DNA of 64,000 nucleotides from ZC4RG20 sp963702105 (GTDB lineage: Bacteria > Pseudomonadota > Gammaproteobacteria > Steroidobacterales > Rariloculaceae): assembly GCA_963702105.1 (NCBI GenBank), contig OY969712.1:3534001-3598000 (forward strand), read 5' to 3'. Each line of letters opens with the position of its first letter. The stretch's first letter is position 1. Below, piece after piece: positions 43,105 through 52,708 of the stretch. The position numbers were made by a program, and so were the translations under genes. A model generated the notes under the pieces. That model was given only the letters and a program-made list of their open reading frames with translations, ran no database searches and was not told the origin of the DNA.

Positions 43105-44583
43105 TTGTCCATTCAGTCGGAGAACGTCCACGGCCCCGCCGGCTCGCGCCGGGGCCTGTTCGAGGGCTACGATCCCGGCGGCTACTATTGCGAGATGTTC
43201 GGCTCGGCCGAACGGCCCGCGGCCCATACCGAAGAGGTGCGGCGCCGTCTCGCGCGCATGAAGCTCTCGACGCTGCGCCGGCGCGCGCAGGCTACGGATC
43301 GCGAGCTCTTCAATTTGGGCATCACGTTCACGGTCTACTCCGATAAGAACGCGATCGACCGAGTGCTGCCCTTCGACGTGATTCCCCGCGTGCTCTCGGC
43401 GGAGGACTGGCTTCACGTCGAGAGCGGGTGCGTGCAGCGCGTGACGGCGCTGAATCGTTTTCTGCACGACATCTATCACGAGCAGGCGATATTGCGCGAC
43501 GGCATCGTGCCCGCGGAGCTCGTGCTCGAGAACGCGAACTTCCGGCCCGAGATGGTCGGGCTCGACCTGCCCTTCCAGGCCTACGTCAACGTCTGCGGCA
43601 TCGATCTCGTGCGCGGCGGCGACGGTGTCTTCCGCGTGCTCGAGGACAACGCGCGGACGCCGTCGGGCGTCTCCTACGTCGTCGAGAACCGCCATCTCAT
43701 GCTGCGCGCGTTTCCGGACCTCGCCGAGCATCTCGGCCTGCGGCAGGTCTCGAACTACGGGATGCAGCTGCGCCGCGCGCTCGTCGAGATCGCGCCGGAA
43801 GGCATCGAAGAGCCGCAGATCGTGCTGCTCTCGCCCGGCGTCTTCAACTCGGCCTACTTCGAGCACGTGTTCCTCGCGCGCGAGATGGGCGTGCCGCTCG
43901 TCGAGGGGCGCGACCTCGTCGCCCGCGGCGGCCGCGTCCACATGAAGACGACGGGCGGGCTCCGGCGCGTCGACGTCATTTATCGGCGCGTCGACGATGC
44001 GTTCCTCGATCCCGACTACTTCAAGCCCGAGAGCCTGCTCGGGTCCCGAGGCCTGTTTTCCGTTTACCGCGACGGCCGCGTCGCGCTCGCGAACGCCGTC
44101 GGAACCGGCGTCGCGGACGACAAGGCGCTCTACGCCTACATGCCGCGCATCATCCGCTATTACCTCGGCGAGGAGCCGATCCTTGAGAACGTCGAGACGC
44201 ACCTGTGCCGCGAGCCCGAGGGCCTCGCCTATACGCTCGAGCATCTCGACCGGCTCGTCGTGAAGCCCGTCGGCGAATCCGGCGGCTACGGCATCGTCGT
44301 CGGGCCGCGGGCCGCGACCGAGGAGCTCGCGGCCTGCCGGGAACGCCTGCTCGAGAACCCGAAAGGCTACATCAGCCAGCCGGTCGTCGATCTTTCGGTG
44401 TGCCCGACACTGACGGAGCAAGGCGTCGAGCCGCGCCATGTGGACCTGCGCCCCTACATCATCACGGGCCGCCGCAGCTGGGTGCTGCCGGGCGGGCTCA
44501 CGCGCGTCGCGCTGCGTAAGGGGTCGTTGATCGTGAACTCCTCCCAGGGCGGCGGCACGAAGGATACGTGGGTCCTTGAGTAG
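43105..44583 (+). CDS. Circularly permuted type-2 ATP-grasp protein (DUF404/DUF407)
   Basis: 492 residues from TTG 43105 (AAGAGCGAG upstream; no other good start before residue 30). The family blocks are GYDPGGYYCEMFGSAERPAA; ITFTVYSDKNAIDRVLPFDV; RFLHDIYHEQAILRDGIVPA; then FRVLEDNARTPSGVSYVVEN, LVVKPVGESGGYGIVVGP and PTLTEQGVEPRHVDLRPYII. In comparative-genomic work these ATP-grasp proteins are predicted amide or peptide-bond ligases acting with an alpha-E partner. It overlaps the alpha-E gene by 8 bases. Together with the convergent cluster at 45.6-52.5 kb it forms a predicted peptide-forming system with an unknown product. Confidence 0.92.
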   Translation: MSIQSENVHGPAGSRRGLFEGYDPGGYYCEMFGSAERPAAHTEEVRRRLARMKLSTLRRRAQATDRELFNLGITFTVYSDKNAIDRVLPFDVIPRVLSAEDWLHVESGCVQRVTALNRFLHDIYHEQAILRDGIVPAELVLENANFRPEMVGLDLPFQAYVNVCGIDLVRGGDGVFRVLEDNARTPSGVSYVVENRHLMLRAFPDLAEHLGLRQVSNYGMQLRRALVEIAPEGIEEPQIVLLSPGVFNSAYFEHVFLAREMGVPLVEGRDLVARGGRVHMKTTGGLRRVDVIYRRVDDAFLDPDYFKPESLLGSRGLFSVYRDGRVALANAVGTGVADDKALYAYMPRIIRYYLGEEPILENVETHLCREPEGLAYTLEHLDRLVVKPVGESGGYGIVVGPRAATEELAACRERLLENPKGYISQPVVDLSVCPTLTEQGVEPRHVDLRPYIITGRRSWVLPGGLTRVALRKGSLIVNSSQGGGTKDTWVLE

Positions 44584-45529
44584 CCTGCTCGCACGGTTCG
44601 CCGAAAACGCGTTCTGGATAGCGCGGTACATGGAGCGGGCCGAGCACCTCGCGCGCATCCTCGAGATCAACGAGACGTTCGCCCGGGACGCCCGCGGCTC
44701 GAACGACTGGCTGCCCATCCTGCGTCTGTACTCCGACGAGCAGAACTTCTTCAGGCGCTACAAGGAAGCGGATGCGGCGCGGATCGTGCGCTTCTACATC
44801 ATCGACCCGGAGAACATGAACTCGATCGCCTCCTCGGTGCGGGCGGCGCGTGAAAATGCGCGCAGTATCCGTCACCTCATCAGTCTCGAGACGTGGTCGC
44901 AGCTCAACGTTTTCTACAACTGGGTTCGAGCGCTCGGCCCGCGCGGCCTGAACCTGCCCGAGCTCTCGCGCCTGTGCGCGCGCATCAAGGAAGGCTGCCA
45001 GCTGCACTTCGGCATCGCGCACGATACGATGTTTCGCGACCAGGTCTGGCTGTTCTACCGGCTCGGCACGTTCATGGAACTCTGCGACCAGGTCACGCGC
45101 CTCGTGGACGTGAAGTATCACGCGCTGCTGCCGCACTGGGAGGACGTTGGCACGCCCGTGGACATCGCGCAGTGGAACGCGCTGCTGCGCTCGGCGGGCG
45201 CCTACCACGGCTATCGGCGCGTCTACCCGCGGCAAATGACGCCGACGACCGTCGCGGGCTTCATCCTGCTCGACCCTCGCTTCCCGCGCTCGATTCCCTA
45301 CTGCGTCCGCAACCTCGAGGCCGTCCTCGAGCAGCTGCTCGAGGACGAGGAACTGCGCGAGGTCGAGTTTCCGCGCGATCGCCTGCTGGCCCTCAAAGGA
45401 CTCGCGGCGCGCACGGCGCCCGAAATCATCGCCGGGGGGCTTCACGAGTTCGTGGACCAGGTGCAGCTCGAGCTCATCGGGCTCGGGCGGCAGATGGCCG
45501 ATACGTTCTTCGCTTCGGAATTCGCGTGA
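44576..45529 (+). CDS. Alpha-E domain protein (DUF403)
   Basis: 317 residues from TTG 44576, overlapping the ATP-grasp gene by 8 bases. It is almost entirely helical. The signature start SSLLARFAENAFWIARYMER followed by AEHLARILEINE and the internal RENARSIRHLISLETWSQLN are diagnostic of alpha-E. YPRQMTPTTVAGFILLDPRF, then FPRSIPYCVRNLEAVL is the second block. The conserved Glu/Arg residues in AEN-W-ARYMERAE are likely functional. The domain always accompanies the circularly permuted ATP-grasp, either as a separate chain (here) or as its C-terminal half (46496-49090). Biochemical role unknown. Confidence 0.92.
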   Translation: MSSLLARFAENAFWIARYMERAEHLARILEINETFARDARGSNDWLPILRLYSDEQNFFRRYKEADAARIVRFYIIDPENMNSIASSVRAARENARSIRHLISLETWSQLNVFYNWVRALGPRGLNLPELSRLCARIKEGCQLHFGIAHDTMFRDQVWLFYRLGTFMELCDQVTRLVDVKYHALLPHWEDVGTPVDIAQWNALLRSAGAYHGYRRVYPRQMTPTTVAGFILLDPRFPRSIPYCVRNLEAVLEQLLEDEELREVEFPRDRLLALKGLAARTAPEIIAGGLHEFVDQVQLELIGLGRQMADTFFASEFA

Positions 45530-45538
45530 AGAAATGAT

Positions 45539-45619
45539 AGGGGTCAGAGCCCTTTTTCGCCGACCACCGACCCTGCAGCCTGCCGCTGCCGTGCCGGGCG
45601 AAAAAGGGCTCTGACCCCT
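45539..45619. repeat. GGGGTCAGAGCCC repeat, inverted pair with 35-bp spacer
   Basis: A 23-bp arm at 45539-45561 and its complement at 45597-45619 lie between the convergent alpha-E and transglutaminase genes. The arms extend past the common unit by CGCC/GGCG. The right unit ends 8 bases before the transglutaminase stop. It is well placed as a bidirectional terminator. Confidence 0.9.
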
Positions 45620-45626
45620 TTTTCCT

Positions 45627-46499
45627 TCACGCCGGCACAACGTCCACCGCGACGCCCACGCTGTGCGCCCCGCCCCCGAGAATGAATCCATTGATCGGAC
45701 TCACGTCGCCGTAGTCCCGGCCCCACGCGATCGTGATGTGCTCCTCGCCCGGCAAAACGTTATTCGTCGGATCGAAGTCGACCCAGCCCCGATCCGGCGA
45801 CCAGACGGAAACCCAGGCGTGCGAGGCGTCCGCGCCCACGAGCTTCGGCTGTCCGGGCGGCGGCCGCGTCAGCAGGTAGCCGCTCACGTAGCGGGCGGGG
45901 AGGCCCAGGCTGCGCAGGCAGGCGATCTCGAGATGGGCGAAGTCCTGGCACACGCCCTGCCGCATGGCGAGCACGTCGGGCACGGGCGTCGAGACGTCCG
46001 AGACGCCGCCGCGGTACTCGAACTCCTCGTAGATCCGCGTCGTGAGATCCATGACGCCCGCGAGCAGGGCGCGCCCCGCGGGAAAGGAAGCCTGCGCGAA
46101 CTCGAGGACCTCGAGGCTCCCGGCGACGTAGGGCGAGAAGAACGCGAACTCCGAGGCCTCGAGCGCCGCGGGCTCGGCCGCCCGCACGGCTTCGGCGACG
46201 GCCTCCCAGCCGGGGCCGCTCTCGAGGGCGACGGCGCGGTCGCGCGCGAACACGTCGATGCGCGCGCGCGACTCGACGACGAGCTGCCCGTGCGGGCGCT
46301 GCACGGTCAGGAACGAGACCGGGTTGCCGAAATAGTCAGCCGAGTTCGAGCGCGTGGAGGGCGTAGGCACAACCTGCAGGCTCCAGGCGATGCGGCGCTG
46401 GCGAGGGTGTGCGCGCGGCGCGAGGTGCAGCACGTGCTGCGAAACCGAGACCGGCTGCTCGTAGCTGAACGTCGTGCGATGCGTCACGTCGTAAATCAC
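45627..46499 (-). CDS. Transglutaminase-like protein (COG1305 type)
   Basis: 290 residues from GTG 46499, which overlaps the upstream gene's stop (GTGA). The N-terminal beta domain begins VIYDVTHRTTFSYEQPVSVS with HVLHLAPRAHPRQRR. The papain-like triad is visible as Cys in MRQGVCQDFAHLEIACLRSL, His in GADASHAWVSVWSPDRGW and Asp in VDFDPTN. These enzymes cleave or form amide bonds; in this gene context a peptidase or transpeptidase acting on the ATP-grasp product is predicted. No signal peptide is seen. It is the last gene of the leftward three-gene operon 52515-45627. Confidence 0.92.
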   Translation of the reverse strand: MIYDVTHRTTFSYEQPVSVSQHVLHLAPRAHPRQRRIAWSLQVVPTPSTRSNSADYFGNPVSFLTVQRPHGQLVVESRARIDVFARDRAVALESGPGWEAVAEAVRAAEPAALEASEFAFFSPYVAGSLEVLEFAQASFPAGRALLAGVMDLTTRIYEEFEYRGGVSDVSTPVPDVLAMRQGVCQDFAHLEIACLRSLGLPARYVSGYLLTRPPPGQPKLVGADASHAWVSVWSPDRGWVDFDPTNNVLPGEEHITIAWGRDYGDVSPINGFILGGGAHSVGVAVDVVPA

Positions 46500-49090
46500 G
46501 AGCCGCCCTCGGGGCGCAGCGCGCCCGAGACGCGCGTCGGCGCCGAATGGCTGAAGAAGTGTGCCGCAATGTGGTCGGCGAGCTCGTCCACGTCCTGCGC
46601 CGCACGCCGCAGCAGCCTGTCGAGCTCGACGCGTGCCTCGGACCGCCCCTGCGTCTCGCCGAGCCTCACGGGATCGGCCAGCCGCAGCTCGCTGCCGAGA
46701 CGCGTCGTGATGCGCTCGTCTACGGTCAACACGCCTTCCTCCCGGTCGACCGCGCGGGGCAGCTCCGCGAAATGCGCCGCGAGCGCCTCGATCTGAAAAA
46801 CGGCCGAGCGCGGATTCGCCGTGTCGCAGAGCAGCAGGTCGAGCACGCCCGGCAGCTGCGGGGCCGCGCGGTAACGGGCGCGGTAGGTCATCGTACTGTC
46901 GGCGAGCTCGAGCAGCAGCTCGAGTCCGCCGTCCTCGGCCGGATCGCCGCGTGCGGCGAGCTGCTGCACGAGGTCGAGCATCGCGCGCAGGCGCTCGATG
47001 CGCCTGCCCATGTCGAGAAAGCGCCAGCCGTAGCCGCGCGTCATGTTCTCCATGACGAGGCCGCCGAACGCGGCGAGATACTGGATCAGCCGGTTCAAAA
47101 GACGCAGCGCGTCCCCGGTTTCCTCCCCGGGCGTCAGGCGCCAGCTGTAGAGCGTCTCGGTCAAGTCCTTGAGAATCTGGAACGCGTCGAACGACAGGCG
47201 TTCGCGCACGACGTCGGCGGTGCGGCGCACGTTGCGCAGCACGGTCACGAGGCCGTCGCGGCACTCGGGGTCGAACAGGATCGTCCAGAGCTCGCGCTCG
47301 ACGGCCGCCTTGCCGGCCTGCATCGCGCGCCGCCCGCGCCGCGCCGAGAGGTGCTTCTGAACGACGAGCAGCGAGACGACGCGCTCGGGCGTCACGACGT
47401 TGCGGCTCGAGCCGAACTCCCCGCCGAGGCGCACGACGAGGCTGCGAAACAGGCGCACGGCGGCCTCCGTGCGCTCGGCGTACCGCCCGAGCCAGAACAG
47501 GTTGTCGGCCGCGCGGCTCGGCAGGCTGCGCCCGCTGCGCCGCAGGCGCGTGGCGTCCTGTTGCTGAGCCAGCAGGCTGAACGAATCGACGGGCTCGTCC
47601 GAGAGGACCCAGGCGTCCTTGCTGATGTCGCTGGCCTGCAGCCAAGCCGTGCGCGGGTCCGAGCCGAGCGCGATGCGCGCGAGCCCGCCCGGCATCGCGC
47701 GGTAGCCGTCGGCCGTCGCGGCGACGTAGACGCGCAGCACGATCGGCGCGGCCTCGAGCGCGCCGTCGCCCCGCCAGATCGGCGCCGTCGAGAGGGTCGG
47801 CACTTCCTGGCCCACGAAATCGTAACCCTCGTGCTCGATCTGGCGGATCAGCCGCGCGCGCCGCTCGCCCGTGAGGTCCGTGCGCACCACGCCTTCGCGG
47901 CCGCGTCCGAGCGTGCTGCGCGTCGTCGAGATGCGGCGGAGCACGAACCGGTCGAGATTCGCGAGGACGTGCGCGCGCTCGCGCGCCTGACCACACCACC
48001 ACGTCGCGATGCTCGGCATCGCGAGCTCTTCGCCGAGGTGGAAGCGGCACAGGCTCGGCAGGAAGCTCAAGAACGCATCGCTCTCGACGAGCCCGCTGCC
48101 GAGCGCGTTGCCGATCGCCACCCTCCCCGCGCGCGCGGCCTGCAACAGACCGGGCACGCCGAGCAGCGAGTCCGGGCGCAGCTCGAGCGGATCGCAGAGC
48201 TCGGAGCTCACGCGCCGCATGACGAGGTCTACGGCTTTGAGGCCCTCGACGGTCTTGAGGTAGAGGCGGTCGTCCCGGACCGTGAGGTCCGATCCCTCGA
48301 CGACGTTGAAGCCGAGGTAGCGCGCGAGGTAGGCGTGCTCGAAGTAGATCTGCTTCGAGGGGCCCGGCGAGAGGAACACGGCCAGCGGGTCGTCGCGCCC
48401 CGAGAGGCTCACGAAGTGCTCGGCGAAGGCGCGGAAGAAGCTCGCGAGCCGGCGCACGTTCTCGTCGCCGAAGAGCTCGGGCAGGCACTGCGAGGCCACG
48501 ATGCGGTTCTCGAGGGCGTAGCCCGCTCCGGAGGGCATCTGCGTACGGTCGCTTAAGACCCACCAGCAGCCGTCGGGGCCGCGCGCGAGATCGAAAGCCA
48601 GAAAGTGCAGATGCACGTTGCCCGGGCAAGGCACATTGGCGCAGGGGCGCAGGAACTGCGGGTTGCCGAAAAGCACGGCCGGCGGGAGCACGCGCTCGCG
48701 GAGCGCGCGGCGCGGCCCATAGAGATCGACGAGCATCGCGTTCAAGAGGCGCGCGCGCTGCACGACGGCCGCCTCGATGCCGGCCCACTCGGCCGGATCG
48801 ATGAGCAACGGGAACAGGTCGAGGCGCCAGGGCCGATTCGTGCGCTCGCCGTCGTCCTGCGCGACGAAGGTCACGCCGTTCTCGCGCAGCATGCGCTCGG
48901 CGCGCAGGCGGGCGGCGCGGCGGGCGTCCTCGCTCATGCCGCCGAGCCGCTCGAGCACCGGACACCAACGCGGCCTCACGGCGCCCGCGGCGTCCACGAG
49001 CTCGTCGAACGCGGGGCGCTTCGGTTCATAGGACTCGAGGAGCTCCGCGGCTCGAGCCTCGAGCTGCGGCATCCCGGTCATCGCTGGCAT
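46496..49090 (-). CDS. Fused circularly permuted ATP-grasp + alpha-E protein
   Basis: 864 residues, equal to the two rightward proteins joined. Residues 1-490 are the ATP-grasp part (RLDLFPLLIDPAEWAGIEAA; NAMLVDLYGPRRALRERVLP; WVLSDRTQMPSGAGYALENR). Residues about 525-850 are alpha-E (SRAADNLFWLGRYAERTEAA, then ENMTRGYGWRFLDMGRRIER). The second half has a long insert around 575-600. It starts 42 bases upstream of the shared repeat, after the DUF2126 gene, and overlaps the transglutaminase by four bases. Having both a split and a fused pair in one locus suggests two ligation steps or two substrates. Confidence 0.93.
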   Translation of the reverse strand: MPAMTGMPQLEARAAELLESYEPKRPAFDELVDAAGAVRPRWCPVLERLGGMSEDARRAARLRAERMLRENGVTFVAQDDGERTNRPWRLDLFPLLIDPAEWAGIEAAVVQRARLLNAMLVDLYGPRRALRERVLPPAVLFGNPQFLRPCANVPCPGNVHLHFLAFDLARGPDGCWWVLSDRTQMPSGAGYALENRIVASQCLPELFGDENVRRLASFFRAFAEHFVSLSGRDDPLAVFLSPGPSKQIYFEHAYLARYLGFNVVEGSDLTVRDDRLYLKTVEGLKAVDLVMRRVSSELCDPLELRPDSLLGVPGLLQAARAGRVAIGNALGSGLVESDAFLSFLPSLCRFHLGEELAMPSIATWWCGQARERAHVLANLDRFVLRRISTTRSTLGRGREGVVRTDLTGERRARLIRQIEHEGYDFVGQEVPTLSTAPIWRGDGALEAAPIVLRVYVAATADGYRAMPGGLARIALGSDPRTAWLQASDISKDAWVLSDEPVDSFSLLAQQQDATRLRRSGRSLPSRAADNLFWLGRYAERTEAAVRLFRSLVVRLGGEFGSSRNVVTPERVVSLLVVQKHLSARRGRRAMQAGKAAVERELWTILFDPECRDGLVTVLRNVRRTADVVRERLSFDAFQILKDLTETLYSWRLTPGEETGDALRLLNRLIQYLAAFGGLVMENMTRGYGWRFLDMGRRIERLRAMLDLVQQLAARGDPAEDGGLELLLELADSTMTYRARYRAAPQLPGVLDLLLCDTANPRSAVFQIEALAAHFAELPRAVDREEGVLTVDERITTRLGSELRLADPVRLGETQGRSEARVELDRLLRRAAQDVDELADHIAAHFFSHSAPTRVSGALRPEGGS

Positions 49091-49131
49091 AAGGCTCGCT
49101 GCATCAACCGCCGATCGCGCAGTCTACCCTC

Positions 49132-49179
49132 AAAAAGGGGTCAGAGCCCTTTTTCGAAAAAGGGCTCTGACCCCTTTTT
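49132..49179. repeat. GGGGTCAGAGCCC repeat as a perfect 48-bp palindrome
   Basis: Two head-to-head units meet at a central CG (49155/49156), giving a perfect palindrome. It encodes the last dozen residues and the stop codon of the DUF2126 transglutaminase (KKGSEPFFEKGL), so it lies between that gene and the fused ATP-grasp gene of the same operon. Confidence 0.93.
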
Positions 49180-52100
49180 CATGCGCAGGTCCAGGGTGAA
49201 CGGGAACTCCGCGTGCGCCTCGGCGGCCGGCTCCGGGTAGGCGCCCGGCGTATGGCCGAACGGAAAGAACCGTGCCAGGCGCCGGCTTTCGGCCTCGTAG
49301 CCGTTGACGGGCACGTGCTCGAAGTTCCGGCCGCCCGGATGGGCGACATGATAGGTGCAGCCGGCCACGGCGCGCCCGGACCAGCGGTCATAGAGGTCGA
49401 AGGTCAAGGGCGCGTCGACGGGGATCGTCGGGTGCAGGCTCGACGCGGGCTGCCAGGCCCTGAACCTGACGCCGCCGACGAGCTCGTCGGGCCGGCCGGT
49501 GGGCGCCATAGGGACGCGGCGCCCGTTGCAGGCCACGAGGTAGCGGTCGCCCGCGAGACCGGTCGCGCGCACCTGCAGCCGCTCTATCGAGGAGTCCACG
49601 TACCGCACGGTTCCGCCCGTCGCGCCCTGCTCGCCCATGACGTGCCAGGGCTCGAGCGCCTGCCGAAGCTCGAGCTCGACAGGCCCGAAGCCGACGCGGC
49701 CGAAGGCCGGGAACCGGAACTCGAAGTGCGGCGCGAACCACTCGGCCTCGAGCGCAAGGCCCGCGCGCCGCAGGTCCGCGACCACGTCCTCGAAATCGTC
49801 CCAGAGGAAGAACGGCAGCATGAACCGATCCTGCAGCTGCGTCCCCCACCGCACGAGCCGGCCCCGGTATGGCGTCCGCCAGAACCGCGCCACGAGCGCG
49901 AGCAGCATGACCTGCTGCGCGAGGCTCATGCGCGGGTGCGGCGGCATCTCGAACGCCCGGAACTCTACGAGCCCGAGCCGGCCCGTCGGTCCGTCCGGCG
50001 AAAAAAGCTTGTCGATGCAAATTTCCGCGCGGTGCGTATTGCCGGTCACATCGATGAGCAGGTTCCGGAAGATCCGGTCCACGAGCCACGGCGCGACGGG
50101 CTCGCCGGGCGGCGGCACCTGCCGGAACGCGATCTCGAGCTCGTACAGCGAATCGTGCCGCGCCTCGTCGACGCGCGGCGCCTGGCTCGTCGGCCCGATG
50201 AAGAGCCCGGAGAACAGATACGAAAGGCTCGGATGGTGCTGCCAGAACGTGACGAAGCTCTGCAACAGATCGGGCCGGCGCAGGAACGGGCTCTCGGCCG
50301 GCGTCGCCCCGCCTAGCACGAGGTGGTTGCCGCCGCCCGTGCCGGTGTGGCGGCCGTCGAGCATGAATTTCTCGGTGCCGAGCCGGCACGCATGCGCATC
50401 CTCGTAGACGCCCGTCGTAATCTCGACGAGCTCGCCCCAGCTCGAGGCCGGCTGAACGTTGACCTCGATGACGCCGGGGTCCGGCGTGACCTTGATGACG
50501 TTGAGGCGCGGGTCGCGCGGCGGCTCGTAGCCTTCGAGCTGGAGCCGGCAGTCGAGCTCGGCGCAGCTGTCCTCGATGGCCGCGACGAGGTCGACGTAAT
50601 CCTCGAGCTCGGCCACGGGCGGCATGAAGACGCGCAGCAGGCCGTCGCGGATCTCGGCCGCGAGCGCGGCCCGGACCTCGAGCGCGGAACCGGGCATCGG
50701 CGACTGCGCGCGCAGCGGCTGCGGCCGCAGGGGCTGTGCAGTCTCGTCCGCGGCCAGGCCGCCGCGCAGAAACGGCTGGCGAGACGCGTCCGGCTCGGGC
50801 AGCTCGGCCGGCACGCCGGCGGGATCCGCGGCCACGATGTAGGGATACTCGAGCGGCGCGATGTATGGCAGCGAAGGCAGCGGCAGCCGGTAGCCGAGCG
50901 GCGAGTCGCCGGGAAGGAGAAAGAGCTTCCCCGAGCGCGTGCTCCAGCGGCTGGTAACCCAGCGTCGCGAGCCGTCGCGCGCATTCCAGCGCTGCAGCGG
51001 CAGCACGAAGCCCGTCGGCCGCTCGAGGCCGCGCTCGAAGACCCGGGCGAGGCGCTCGCGTGCGAGCGGGTCGTCGAGCCGGTTCGAGGCCGGATCGAGG
51101 TTTTCGGGCAAGGCCCGCTCCTGGCGCAGGTAATGCCACGGGTCCTCGTAGGCCGGCACGACGGCCTCGGCGTCGACCTCGAGGCGCTCGGCGACGGCCT
51201 CGAGGATGCGCCGGGCTGCGCGGTCGTCGTCGGCCGCACCGCGAGCATGGCACGCTTCGGACACGTCCGGCTCGTCGGCGATGCGCCCGGGCTCGGACCA
51301 GAGCGGCCGCCCGTCGCGCCGCCAGTACACCGAGAATGCCCACCGCGGCAGCTGCTCGCCCGGGTACCACTTGCCCTGCCCGTAATGCAGCAGGCCGCCG
51401 GGCGCGAAGCGCCGCCGCAGCCGCTTGACGAGCGCGGCCGCGCGCGCCCGTTTGGTCGGGCCGACGGCTTCCGTGTTCCATTCCGGCGCGTCCGGGTCGT
51501 CGAGGGCCACGAACGTCGGCTCGCCGCCGACCGTGAGGCCCACGCCATCCTCGGCGAGCCGGCGCGAGACGCGCTCGCCGAACGCTTCGATGGCCTGCCA
51601 TTGCGCGTCGCCATAGGGCTTCGTCACGCGCGGCGTCTCGCGCGTGCGGCGCACGCTCATGGTGTAATCGAAGCGCGTCTCGCACTCTCCCACGAGGCCC
51701 GCGATCGGGGCCGCGCCCGCCGGCTGGGGCGTGCAGGCGAGCGGAATGTGGCCTTCGCCGGCTAGCAGCCCCGAGGTCGGGTCGAGGCCGATCCAGCCGG
51801 CGCCGGGCAGGAACGCCTCGGCCCAGGCATGCAGATCCGTGAAGTCGCGCTCGGCGCCCGCCGGACCCTCGAGCGGCTTCACGTCCGGCACGAGCTGAAT
51901 CAGATAGCCGGAGACGAAGCGGCTTGCGATGCCGAGATGCCGCAGCACCTGCACGAGCAGCCAGGCCGTATCGCGGCACGAGCCCTTTGCGAGCGCCAGC
52001 GTCTCCTCCGGCGTCTGAATACCGGGCTCGAGACGGATCACGTAGCCGATCTCGGCCTGCAGGCGCCGGTTGAGCTCCACGAGAAAATCGACGGTGCTCG

Positions 52101-52515
52101 ACGCGCCGCCGGGCAGCGCGGCGAGCCACGCGCGCAGCCGGGGCGTCGGCGGCTCGGCCTGCAGAAACGGCTCGAGGTCCTTGCGCAGCGCGGGCTCGTA
52201 GTCGAACGGAAAGCGCTCGGCGTCCGGTTCGAGGAAGAAGTCGAAGGGATTGTGGACGACCATGTCGGCGACGAGATCGACCTCGACATGGAAATGCCGG
52301 ACCTCCTCGGGGTAGACGACGCGCGCGAGAAAGTTGCCGTAGGCGTCCTGCTGCCAGTTCAGGAAATAGCCACCGGGATCGATCGCGAGCGCGTAGCTCA
52401 GAATCGGCGTGCGCGCATGCGGCGCGGGGCGCAGGCGGATGATCTGAGGGCCGAGCCGCACGGGGCGGTCGTAGTCGTAGCGTGTGGCGTGGTTCAGAGC
52501 GACGTGCAGGGCCAT
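49141..52515 (-). CDS. Large transglutaminase-like protein with DUF2126 C-terminal region
   Basis: 1124 residues. Residues 1-290 are a transglutaminase domain: N-terminal beta region LHVALNHATRYDYDRPVRLG; catalytic Cys in KGSCRDTAWLLVQVLRHLGI; His in FTDLHAWAEAFLPGAGW; Asp in GLDPTSG. Residues about 300-1100 are DUF2126 (LTVGGEPTFVALDDPDAPEW; RRFAPGGLLHYGQGKWYPGE; HTGTGGGNHLVLGGATPAES; NTHRAEICIDKLFSPDGPTG). A Pro/Arg/Gln-rich stretch at 635-665 may be a linker. The C-terminus KKGSEPFFEKGL derives from the intergenic repeat. First gene of the leftward operon; it acts with the ATP-grasp/alpha-E proteins in the same pathway by context. Confidence 0.92.
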   Translation of the reverse strand: MALHVALNHATRYDYDRPVRLGPQIIRLRPAPHARTPILSYALAIDPGGYFLNWQQDAYGNFLARVVYPEEVRHFHVEVDLVADMVVHNPFDFFLEPDAERFPFDYEPALRKDLEPFLQAEPPTPRLRAWLAALPGGASSTVDFLVELNRRLQAEIGYVIRLEPGIQTPEETLALAKGSCRDTAWLLVQVLRHLGIASRFVSGYLIQLVPDVKPLEGPAGAERDFTDLHAWAEAFLPGAGWIGLDPTSGLLAGEGHIPLACTPQPAGAAPIAGLVGECETRFDYTMSVRRTRETPRVTKPYGDAQWQAIEAFGERVSRRLAEDGVGLTVGGEPTFVALDDPDAPEWNTEAVGPTKRARAAALVKRLRRRFAPGGLLHYGQGKWYPGEQLPRWAFSVYWRRDGRPLWSEPGRIADEPDVSEACHARGAADDDRAARRILEAVAERLEVDAEAVVPAYEDPWHYLRQERALPENLDPASNRLDDPLARERLARVFERGLERPTGFVLPLQRWNARDGSRRWVTSRWSTRSGKLFLLPGDSPLGYRLPLPSLPYIAPLEYPYIVAADPAGVPAELPEPDASRQPFLRGGLAADETAQPLRPQPLRAQSPMPGSALEVRAALAAEIRDGLLRVFMPPVAELEDYVDLVAAIEDSCAELDCRLQLEGYEPPRDPRLNVIKVTPDPGVIEVNVQPASSWGELVEITTGVYEDAHACRLGTEKFMLDGRHTGTGGGNHLVLGGATPAESPFLRRPDLLQSFVTFWQHHPSLSYLFSGLFIGPTSQAPRVDEARHDSLYELEIAFRQVPPPGEPVAPWLVDRIFRNLLIDVTGNTHRAEICIDKLFSPDGPTGRLGLVEFRAFEMPPHPRMSLAQQVMLLALVARFWRTPYRGRLVRWGTQLQDRFMLPFFLWDDFEDVVADLRRAGLALEAEWFAPHFEFRFPAFGRVGFGPVELELRQALEPWHVMGEQGATGGTVRYVDSSIERLQVRATGLAGDRYLVACNGRRVPMAPTGRPDELVGGVRFRAWQPASSLHPTIPVDAPLTFDLYDRWSGRAVAGCTYHVAHPGGRNFEHVPVNGYEAESRRLARFFPFGHTPGAYPEPAAEAHAEFPFTLDLRMKKGSEPFFEKGL

Positions 52516-52593
52516 TCGACTCGGATTCTCCGACGAGGACGCTACCGAGTATAGAGGCAGCCGCGCAGCCTTGCGCTCGCGCCCTCGGCGCTC

Positions 52594-52638
52594 GGGGCGC
52601 GGGCGCGCGGGCGCGCGGGCGCTCGACGCGCGGGCGCT
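52594..52638. repeat. GGGCGCGC simple tandem repeat
   Basis: About three exact GGGCGCGC units with degenerate flanks lie in the 193-bp divergent gap between the DUF2126 gene and the haem/propeller paralog. It could affect promoter spacing through slippage. Nothing else is recognised in the gap. Confidence 0.7.
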
Positions 52639-52708
52639 TGCGCGCTTACCCGCTTCGCCTTACTGTCGGCGGGTCGCTTGCGCCTTGGTCGTTTCGGGGG
52701 AATCGGTC

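Noticed and set aside
46500..48968. Long 5' part of the frame that ends in the transglutaminase
   Set aside because: Only the last 291 codons (45627-46499) are the real gene; the rest is a shadow of the fused ATP-grasp/alpha-E gene in another frame.
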